NCBI GenBank assembly: GCA_900546445.1
Contig: URCV01000021.1
Coordinates: forward strand, 1-28,847
DNA: 28,847 bases
Reading direction: 5' to 3'
DNA from: an uncultured Bacteroidales bacterium
GTDB lineage: Bacteria > Bacteroidota > Bacteroidia > Bacteroidales > UBA932
Part shown: positions 23,743-28,847 of the stretch, piece after piece
Position numbering within the stretch: position 1 is the first letter of the stretch
How the letters are laid out: each line of letters starts with the position of its first letter
Position numbers and translations under genes: made by a program
Notes under the pieces: generated by a model
Seen by the model: only the letters and a program-made list of their open reading frames with translations
What the model was told of the DNA's origin: nothing
Databases searched by the model: none

Positions 23743-25281
23743 ATGTTTTTGTATTACATCATTGCCGCCATTGCAGGTGCTGCTCTTGCATTGGGTATTT
23801 ATATCGCAGTTTCTCGCTCGGTGAATAAGGGCCGTGCGGATGCCATAATAGAAAAGGCTACTGTAGAAGCAGAAAATGTCAAGCAGACGAAGATGCTCGA
23901 GGCTAAGGAGCACTTCCTCCAGCTTAAAAGCGATTACGACCGTAAGGTGAACGAGCGTAACGGTCAGTTGAAAGATCGCGAGAATGTTATCAAGAACAAG
24001 GAGAACCAGCTTAATCAGCAGTCTGCCGAGTTGAACAAGCGCCTCAGGGACTTGGATTCGCAGAAGGGCCAATTGGCCGCTGACAGGGACCGTCTCTCGA
24101 AAAAGGAGCAGGAGGCCGACAAGCTCATCGAGCAGGCCAAGCACGAACTCGAGGTTGTCGCAGGCATCAGCGCCGCAGAGGCTAAGAATATGCTCATCGA
24201 GAACTTGAAGGCTGAGGCTCGCTCCGAAGCTCAGGCCTACATTAACGACACTATGGACGAGGCTCGTCTGAATGCGTCGAAGGAGGCCAAGCGCATCGTA
24301 ATCAATACCATTCAGCGCACTGCCACTGAGACCGCCATCGAGAATGCCGTTACCACATTCCCTATCGAGAATGACGAGGTGAAGGGTCGCATCATCGGTC
24401 GCGAAGGTCGTAACATCAGGGCACTCGAGGCTGCTACCGGCGTGGAAATCGTCGTGGACGATACTCCGGATGCCATCTTGCTTTCGGCGTTCGACCCGGT
24501 GAGAAGGGAGGTTGCCAGATTGGCATTGCATCAGCTGGTAGTGGATGGTCGTATCCACCCTGCCAGAATCGAGGAAGTGGTGGCGAAGGTAAGCCGTCAG
24601 CTCGAAGATGAGATTTTGGAGACAGGTAAGCGCACTTGCATCGATTTGGGCATACACGGATTGAACATCGAATTGGTCAAGCTGATAGGCCGTATGAAAT
24701 ATCGCTCGTCTTATGGACAGAACTTGCTGCAGCACTCGCGCGAGGTGGCAAATATTTGTGCCATAATGGCTTCGGAGCTTGGACTTAATCCTAAGGTGGC
24801 CAAGCGCGCAGGCCTCTTGCACGATATAGGTAAGGTAAGCGAGGAGGATCCTGAGCTTCCACACGCATTGCTGGGTGCTAAATTGGCCGAGCAGTATAAG
24901 GAGCGTCCGGAGATAGTGAACGCTATCGGTGCGCACCACGAGGAGATGGAGATGACTTCGATTTATTCTCCGCTCGTGCTGGTGGGTGATGCGATTTCCG
25001 GTGCTCGCCCTGGTGCTCGTCGCGAGGTTATCGAGAGTTACATAAAGAGACTGAAGGGTATGGAGGATTTGGCTGCCTCTTATAAGGGCGTTACCAAGTC
25101 TTACGCCATCCAGGCAGGTCGCGAGCTTCGCGTCATCGTAGGTGCCGAGGAAGTGTCTGACGAGCAGGCTGCCAGACTTTCTACCGATATCGCACAGCGC
25201 ATTCAGGATGAGATGACTTATCCTGGTCAGGTTAAGATTACAGTAATAAGAGAGACTCGCTCCGTGGCTATTGCCAAATAG
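23743..25281 (+). CDS. rny: Ribonuclease Y
   Basis: This is a 512-residue membrane-anchored endoribonuclease that initiates mRNA decay. It has a single N-terminal TM helix (residues 2-21, FLYYIIAAIAGAALALGIYI) and a long charged coiled coil at about 30-190. The KH RNA-binding domain is at about 205-270 (GRIIGREGRNIRALEAATGV). The HD metal-phosphohydrolase domain is at about 325-420 with HDIGK near residue 359, then AIGAHHEEME. The C-terminal region (YAIQAGRELRVIV) is complete. A 400-codon open frame on the opposite strand is an artefact of its codon bias. The stop codon lies in the stem of a terminator-like hairpin. Confidence 0.95.
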   Translation: MFLYYIIAAIAGAALALGIYIAVSRSVNKGRADAIIEKATVEAENVKQTKMLEAKEHFLQLKSDYDRKVNERNGQLKDRENVIKNKENQLNQQSAELNKRLRDLDSQKGQLAADRDRLSKKEQEADKLIEQAKHELEVVAGISAAEAKNMLIENLKAEARSEAQAYINDTMDEARLNASKEAKRIVINTIQRTATETAIENAVTTFPIENDEVKGRIIGREGRNIRALEAATGVEIVVDDTPDAILLSAFDPVRREVARLALHQLVVDGRIHPARIEEVVAKVSRQLEDEILETGKRTCIDLGIHGLNIELVKLIGRMKYRSSYGQNLLQHSREVANICAIMASELGLNPKVAKRAGLLHDIGKVSEEDPELPHALLGAKLAEQYKERPEIVNAIGAHHEEMEMTSIYSPLVLVGDAISGARPGARREVIESYIKRLKGMEDLAASYKGVTKSYAIQAGRELRVIVGAEEVSDEQAARLSTDIAQRIQDEMTYPGQVKITVIRETRSVAIAK

Positions 25282-25302
25282 GAGCGAGCCTCTTTAAATA
25301 TA
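25252..25302. terminator. Terminator-like hairpin overlapping the rny stop codon
   Basis: GAGACTCGCTCC (25252-25263) pairs with GGAGCGAGCCTC (25281-25292) over 11 of 12 positions, with a 17-base loop that can form its own small stem (GGC/GCC). It is followed by TTTAAATAT. The T-run is weak. The convergent minus-strand operon ends 15 bases away and could use the same hairpin. Confidence 0.5.
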
Positions 25303-25316
25303 GGTGAGGGCAGTGT

Positions 25317-26144
25317 TTAGAGCTGCTCTATCATCTTTTCGAATAAGGCAGTCATCTTGCACGTAGCGGCATCGGCTGCCTTTACTATTAGATCTCCGTC
25401 GGTCTGATAGTCGTCCGGCATGTCGTCGTGTGCGAGGTCGGTAACGACTGACATTCCGAAGCAAGGGATGTCGCAGTGTCTTGCCACTATGATTTCAGGA
25501 ACGGTGCTCATACCGACCACGTCGCTTCCTATGGTGCGGAAGAACTTGTATTCTGCCGGTGTCTCGTAGCAAGGTCCCGTACATCCTATATACACGCCCT
25601 CCTGAAGCTTGAGCCCCATCGAAGCCGCGGTCTCTCTCGCTAATTTGCGAAGTGCCGGGTCGTAAGGTCTGGTCATATCGGGGAACCTAGGTCCGAACTC
25701 GTCCAGGTTAGGTCCTATCAGCGGATTAGGAAGGAGGTTTATATGGTCCTTGATAATCATCAGGTCGCCTATCGAGTAGTTGAGGTTAATTCCTCCTGCT
25801 GCGTTCGATACGAAGAGGTAGGAAATGCCCAATAATTTCATAACCCTTATCGGGAAGGTGACTTGCTGCATAGTGTAGCCTTCGTAATAGTGGAAGCGTC
25901 CTTGCATGGCGATTACCTTCTTTCCGGCCAAGTCTCCGAAGATAAGGTTACCCTTATGTCCGATGGCTGTGCTTTCGGGAAATCCCGGAATCTGTTTGTA
26001 TGGAATTACCGTAGGATTCTCTATCTTGTCTGCGAGAGAGCCCAGTCCGCTTCCCAAAACCACGCCCACGAGTGGGGTCTGGCCTTTAATCTGCTCGCGA
26101 ATATAATCGGCTGCATTCTTGTAGGGAGTTATTCTGTCTGTCAT
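25317..26144 (-). CDS. Purine nucleoside phosphorylase, trimeric type, copy B (Asp variant)
   Basis: This is a 275-residue enzyme that cleaves purine nucleosides with phosphate to base and ribose-1-phosphate. It has the class II (human-like) PNP motifs: VLGSGLGSLAD with the phosphate-binding serine, GRFHYYEGY, SNAAGG, GPCYETPAE with Glu194, and VGMSTVPE with Met212. At the position of human Asn243, which decides 6-oxopurine specificity, it has Asp236 (SVVTDLAHDD) at identical spacing from Glu194 and Met212. Its paralogue upstream keeps Asn. The ATG shares ATGA with the stop of that paralogue. Enzyme class is confident; altered base preference is inference. Confidence 0.9.
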   Translation of the reverse strand: MTDRITPYKNAADYIREQIKGQTPLVGVVLGSGLGSLADKIENPTVIPYKQIPGFPESTAIGHKGNLIFGDLAGKKVIAMQGRFHYYEGYTMQQVTFPIRVMKLLGISYLFVSNAAGGINLNYSIGDLMIIKDHINLLPNPLIGPNLDEFGPRFPDMTRPYDPALRKLARETAASMGLKLQEGVYIGCTGPCYETPAEYKFFRTIGSDVVGMSTVPEIIVARHCDIPCFGMSVVTDLAHDDMPDDYQTDGDLIVKAADAATCKMTALFEKMIEQL

Positions 26145-26962
26145 AAAGTTCTAATTAGTTCGGTGAAAAGCTTAATCATATTCTTGGAAGCTGCATTGGC
26201 TGCCTCTACCACGTCGTCGCCGTCGTTCACGTAGTCGTCGCTGAAGTCTCCGTGCGCCTCGTTAGAGATGACGGACACTCCGAACACTCTCATTCCGCAA
26301 TGCCTTGCGACTATCACTTCCGGAACGGTGCTCATACCCACTGCGTCTGCACCGGCTATGAACTTGAATTTGTATTCTGCCGGGGTCTCGTAGGTCGGGC
26401 CTGTGTCTCCGTAGTAAACACCTTCCTTAAGGTCGATTCCTACTCGTTCGGCGATTTCCTTGGCCAGTTTTCTCAGCTCCGGATCATAAGGTCTGGTCAT
26501 ATCCGGAAATCTCGGGCCAAATTCTTCCAAATTCTTACCTATCAACGGGTTCGGAAGCATATTGATATGGTCTTTAATCATCATCAAGTCGCCCACCTTG
26601 TAGCTCGGGTTCAATCCTCCCGCTGCGTTCGACACGAACAGGGTCTCTATCCCCATCACTTTCATAACCCTCATCGGGAAAGTGACTTGCTGCATAGTAT
26701 AGCCTTCGTAGAAGTGGAAGCGTCCCTGCATCGCCAGAACGCAGTGCCCGGCTATGGTGCCGCAGATCAGGTTTCCCTTATGGCCAATCGCGGTGCTGAC
26801 CGGGAAGTTCGGAATCTCCTTATACGGAAGAACTATCGGTTCTTCTATGGCATCGGCCAATGCGCCTAACCCGCTTCCCAGCACGATTCCGACGCAGGGC
26901 TGTCTCTGGCCAATTCTTTCTTTTATGAAAGCTGCCGCTGTCTGATAATCACTAAAATACAT
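26141..26962 (-). CDS. Purine nucleoside phosphorylase, trimeric type, copy A (Asn form)
   Basis: This 273-residue paralogue of the next gene, with clear similarity along the full length, arose by tandem duplication. It has VLGSGLGALAD, GRFHFYEGYTMQQVTF, SNAAGGLNPSYKVGDLMMIK, TGPTYETPAE with Glu192, and VGMSTVPEVIVARHCG with Met210. Asn234 (SVISNEAHGD) aligns with human Asn243, so it should be a standard inosine/guanosine phosphorylase. The start overlaps the DUF3276 gene by 11 bases, and the stop overlaps copy B by four. The three genes form one translationally coupled operon in purine salvage. Confidence 0.92.
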   Translation of the reverse strand: MYFSDYQTAAAFIKERIGQRQPCVGIVLGSGLGALADAIEEPIVLPYKEIPNFPVSTAIGHKGNLICGTIAGHCVLAMQGRFHFYEGYTMQQVTFPMRVMKVMGIETLFVSNAAGGLNPSYKVGDLMMIKDHINMLPNPLIGKNLEEFGPRFPDMTRPYDPELRKLAKEIAERVGIDLKEGVYYGDTGPTYETPAEYKFKFIAGADAVGMSTVPEVIVARHCGMRVFGVSVISNEAHGDFSDDYVNDGDDVVEAANAASKNMIKLFTELIRTL

Positions 26963-27305
26963 CTTTCTCTTCTGTTTCTTTTTCGGAATCGTGTTCCGGG
27001 TATTCTTTAATAGGGATCTCGCCGTTAAAGCATTCGTCCTTAACGTATTTTACGGCGTTCTGAAGTCCTTCGGCAAACTTCTCGAAGTCTTCCTTATAGA
27101 GGAAGATCTTATGCTTGTCATAGCTTACTGTTCCGTCCGGAGCAGTGTGTCGTTTGCTTTCGGTGATGGTAAGATAGTAGTCCTTGTGGCCTTTAGTCGT
27201 TTTAACGTCAAAAAAATAAGTGCGCTTTCCCGCTTTTACAGGAAGAGAAAAAACATCCTCAACTCCTCTTTCGCCCCTAGGGGCATCAAAATCATTCCTA
27301 TTCAT
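26952..27305 (-). CDS. DUF3276 / PUR-domain nucleic-acid-binding protein
   Basis: This is a 117-residue cytoplasmic protein. The pattern EDVFSLPVKAGKRTYFFDVK, then DYYLTITESKR, then HKIFLYKEDFEKFAEGL is the single PUR repeat (beta-sheet plus helix) of DUF3276, related to eukaryotic Pur-alpha and Borrelia BpuR, which bind single-stranded DNA or RNA. The C-terminal tail is acidic (EYPEHDSEKETEEKD). It is first in an operon with two purine nucleoside phosphorylases and has its own TAATTTTG promoter signal. A link between nucleic-acid binding and purine salvage is not established. Confidence 0.88.
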   Translation of the reverse strand: MNRNDFDAPRGERGVEDVFSLPVKAGKRTYFFDVKTTKGHKDYYLTITESKRHTAPDGTVSYDKHKIFLYKEDFEKFAEGLQNAVKYVKDECFNGEIPIKEYPEHDSEKETEEKDVF

Positions 27306-27328
27306 AAACTTATGGTTTTTAGTTTATG

Positions 27329-27336
27329 CAAAATTA
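27329..27336 (-). promoter_or_regulatory. -7 promoter element for the DUF3276-PNP operon
   Basis: The minus strand reads TAATTTTG, matching TAnnTTTG, 23 bases before the ATG at 27305. No clear -33 element is seen. Confidence 0.55.
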
Positions 27337-27436
27337 GAATTTTTTTTGATACTTTCGTAATACTTCCCCCTACTTGTACGAATAATGCTCCGCCTTGAGC
27401 GGTGGTTGTTTAGTTCCAGGTCCCAGAGCTGTATGT

Positions 27437-27527
27437 GTTTTCGCAGATCTACATTGTCACACTTATGTCTGCCCAGTTTTCGCTCGGGAGTAGGTCGCTG
27501 TTTTTCGCTCGTTATGGTTTTCGCTCG
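27437..27527. repeat. Short direct repeats, GTTTTCGC(TCG)
   Basis: GTTTTCGCTCG occurs at 27476-27486 and 27517-27527, TTTTCGCTCG at 27502-27511, and a shorter GTTTTCGC at 27437-27444. The spacing is irregular, so this is not a CRISPR array. Confidence 0.5.
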
Positions 27528-27603
27528 CAGCAAAGCCCTTCGGACGGGCCCTTCTTTCTGACGAAATGGTTCCCTCCATCGTAGCCGAAGATGGCATTGC
27601 CCT

Positions 27604-27758
27604 CAACCCGAAAAACACCTTTTGAGTTAGGATGCCGTAGAGACGCTTCTAGATGGTCCGGTGGCTAAAGGTGTACAGAAATTTCGTACACCTTCAGGTT
27701 ACACCCTTAGTAGAACGCTGTAGAATGCGGCAGGTGTTCAAAGGTGTTTTTCGGGTTG
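27604..27758. repeat. Nested inverted-repeat element (MITE-like or structured)
   Basis: A perfect 19-base inverted repeat bounds the element: CAACCCGAAAAACACCTTT at 27604-27622 and its complement at 27740-27758. Inside lies a second palindrome: AAGGTGTAC (27668-27676) and GTACACCTT (27686-27694) around GAAATTTC with one extra base. The hexamer AGGTGT recurs in both layers. It could be a small non-autonomous transposable element, an attachment or transfer site, or a structured RNA. I see no open frame in it. Confidence 0.6.
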
Positions 27759-27891
27759 CGGAATAATGATGGCGGAACTCCGCGAGCAGGCAATACACCC
27801 TGAGGGCAAAGTAGCAAGTCAAAACAATAATTCTAGAGAAGCGAGAAACACATACAGCGAGGGAGCCGTCCACCCACGGACAGATATAGGA

Positions 27892-28059
27892 GGGCACTGA
27901 AAAAGTCCTTGGCTATAGCGTAATTATCCAGTGAATTATTGATAACTGTTTGGTGGTTTGCTAATTATTTTGTATCTTTAAGTAGTTGGATGATAATCAC
28001 CTATGCTCAATACACAACAGAAAATCAAGTTTAGTGAGCACGCAGTTCTTTACGACATG
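27892..28059 (+). mobile_element. Truncated 5' end of an IS1182-family element
   Basis: The sequence from GGGCACTGAAAAAGT (27892-27906) looks like an IS1182-type terminal repeat, followed by an AT-rich leader and the first transposase codons from 28003. The element stops after about 18-19 codons, where the foreign gene begins, so the right end and over 1 kb of transposase are missing. The left boundary is my estimate from the remembered terminal repeat and has no confirmed target duplication. Confidence 0.55.
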
Positions 28060-28071
28060 CGTCAGCCTTGA
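28003..28071 (+). pseudogene. IS1182-like transposase, N-terminal stub
   Basis: ATG at 28003 reads MLNTQQKIKFSEHAVLYD, matching the start of IS1182-family transposases common in Bacteroidales (MLNTQ-KIKFSE---LYD as I remember it). From 28057 the frame departs (MRQP then TGA at 28069-28071), because the sequence passes into unrelated DNA. A TATCTTTA box at 27973-27980 may be its promoter. Confidence 0.7.
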
Positions 28072-28847
28072 TTCCGAAAATGCCATCATGCTGTTCGATC
28101 TCTTCCTGACTGGCGAAATCTCCTGCCGTGCCATCCTGAAACAGCGGGTAAATCCGTTCGCCCAGCCGATGCCACTCCCGTGCGCCTTCCTTTGTCAGCG
28201 GCAGAACATCATCTTTCAGATACCCATATTCGTGCATTTCCGAAAGACCGATCATGCCATCCGGCAGACTTTCGATCTTCTCCTCTGCTTCCCACATCAG
28301 GCGATTGATTTCTTCCGTGTTTTCAGCCGCAACCGCAGCCGCCAGATTGTTGGCAAGTTCTTCCGTTGCCGCCCGGTCATCCAGCTTGTAAGCAAAGTTT
28401 ACAATGAGATTTCGCTGGCTGTTGTCAAAAACGGTTTTGTCCCGTTCCTTGTCCGCAATCAGCTTTTCAGCATATTCCATCGCCGTCATGCGCTCCACAC
28501 TCCTTTCTGCCACCGCCGTTTCCAGTTTTTCAAGAAAATCAGCAGCGGTCAATCGAATCGTATCCATCGAATCTTTCAATTCTTTCAGTTCCTTGCCGCT
28601 TGCCCAGCTTGCTACATACGGGAACGAGTAGTCCGAAGTATCAATGCCAAGTGCCGAGCAAACCGTAAATGCAATGCTTTCCGCTTCTGTTTCTTTGGTA
28701 AGCTGGTCTTTTTCCTCGCCGCGCTGTTTCATCTGGTCGCTGTCATGCAGCATGGCATGAGCAACCTCATGGATCATCGTCTTAATGGTCTGGCTCTCAC
28801 CCATATCGGCACGAACACAGATTTCTTTGTCCATGTGGCTGTAATAA
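28031..28847 (-). CDS. ICE-borne zinc-metallopeptidase-like protein (ImmA/IrrE domain), partial
   Basis: The gene is open at the window edge: the frame continues upstream of the first Met at 28834 as YYSH, so its 5' part is missing. An HExxH zinc site (MIHEVAHAMLH, His22 and His26 counted from that Met) is followed by ETEAESIAFTVCSALGI and SFPYVASWASGKELKELKDS. This is the pattern of the metallopeptidase or LtrC-like region in large accessory proteins of Tn916/Tn1549-type conjugative elements from Clostridia. The rest is helical and acidic. All 15 Ile codons are ATT or ATC with no ATA, which the neighbouring genes use freely, so it is foreign. The last ~8 residues (CRKELRAH) and the stop are read antisense from the IS and are not native. 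Confidence 0.7.
   Translation of the reverse strand, partial: YYSHMDKEICVRADMGESQTIKTMIHEVAHAMLHDSDQMKQRGEEKDQLTKETEAESIAFTVCSALGIDTSDYSFPYVASWASGKELKELKDSMDTIRLTAADFLEKLETAVAERSVERMTAMEYAEKLIADKERDKTVFDNSQRNLIVNFAYKLDDRAATEELANNLAAAVAAENTEEINRLMWEAEEKIESLPDGMIGLSEMHEYGYLKDDVLPLTKEGAREWHRLGERIYPLFQDGTAGDFASQEEIEQHDGIFGIKADACRKELRAH

Larger units (their letters stand above)
27306..28002. other. Long non-coding stretch between the DUF3276 operon and a broken IS
   Basis: About 700 bases with no gene I can support. Two short open frames on the minus strand (27324-27533 and 27694-27897) lack family motifs and start signals, and I regard them as chance. What it holds: the operon promoter at the left edge, repeated GTTTTCGCTCG units near 27476-27527, a nested inverted-repeat element at 27604-27758, and from about 27892 the left end of an IS1182-type element. 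No tRNA or rRNA is visible. Confidence 0.6.

Noticed and set aside
23737..24939. 400-codon open frame antisense to rny
   Set aside because: It lies wholly inside a confident rny gene, has no family motifs or start context, and follows from the codon bias of the long coiled coil.
27437..27527. CRISPR array
   Set aside because: Repeats are 8-11 bases, spacing is irregular and there are no cas genes.
27324..27533. Small minus-strand gene of 69 codons upstream of the DUF3276 gene
   Set aside because: It runs across the operon promoter and the GTTTTCGC repeats, with low-complexity basic composition and no motif.
27694..27897. Small minus-strand gene of 67 codons
   Set aside because: It overlaps one arm of the nested inverted repeat and ends at the IS boundary; no promoter or family match was seen.

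Overview
The window looks like a Bacteroidales chromosome (phylum Bacteroidota). The evidence is the repeated TAnnTTTG promoter signal, the lipoproteins and the TonB-dependent receptor, a DUF3276/PUR protein, a ZapA - 6S RNA - ribonuclease Y neighbourhood, and a Wza/BY-kinase/PHP-phosphatase exopolysaccharide module. The genus cannot be read from the sequence. The last ~790 bases look different: they resemble a conjugative-element gene of Firmicutes/Clostridia, joined inside a truncated Bacteroidales-type IS1182 transposase. This is either a recombination scar or an assembly chimera.

Layout: (1) 1-4280: the start of recG, a DUF4855-type lipoprotein, a divergent two-repeat lipoprotein and a BtuB-like TonB receptor. 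(2) 4304-9104: a tightly packed four-gene operon of GT4 glycosyltransferase, LicD phosphotransferase, a cytidylyltransferase fused to a PLP enzyme, and an opine-dehydrogenase-family enzyme. I read it as a pathway that makes, nucleotide-activates and transfers an unusual amino-phosphate group onto a surface glycan. (3) 9089-9281: the relic of an internally deleted MATE transporter gene. (4) 9340-11007: a lipoprotein of the DNA/RNA non-specific endonuclease family. (5) 18932-10997, minus strand: an operon of nadE, a small lipoprotein, a membrane-fusion protein, an RND pump and a TolC-like channel. (6) 18996-25281, plus strand: wza, wzc-type tyrosine autokinase, its PHP phosphatase, a small coiled-coil protein, zapA, a 6S-like RNA and rny. 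(7) 27305-25317, minus strand: a PUR/DUF3276 protein and two tandem purine nucleoside phosphorylases that differ at the base-specificity residue. (8) 27306-28847: non-coding sequence with a nested palindrome, a broken IS end and the foreign gene fragment.

The best candidate for something undescribed is the 4.3-9.1 kb operon. LicD and LicC-like enzymes normally handle phosphocholine or phosphoethanolamine. Here the cytidylyltransferase carries its own PLP domain, related to histidinol-phosphate aminotransferase and threonine-phosphate decarboxylase, and is translationally coupled to an opine dehydrogenase. That set could make a CDP-activated N-carboxyalkyl aminoethyl (opine-type) phosphate headgroup. 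Other items worth attention are the Asn-to-Asp change in the second nucleoside phosphorylase, promoters that abut start codons, and the foreign junction at about 28,060.
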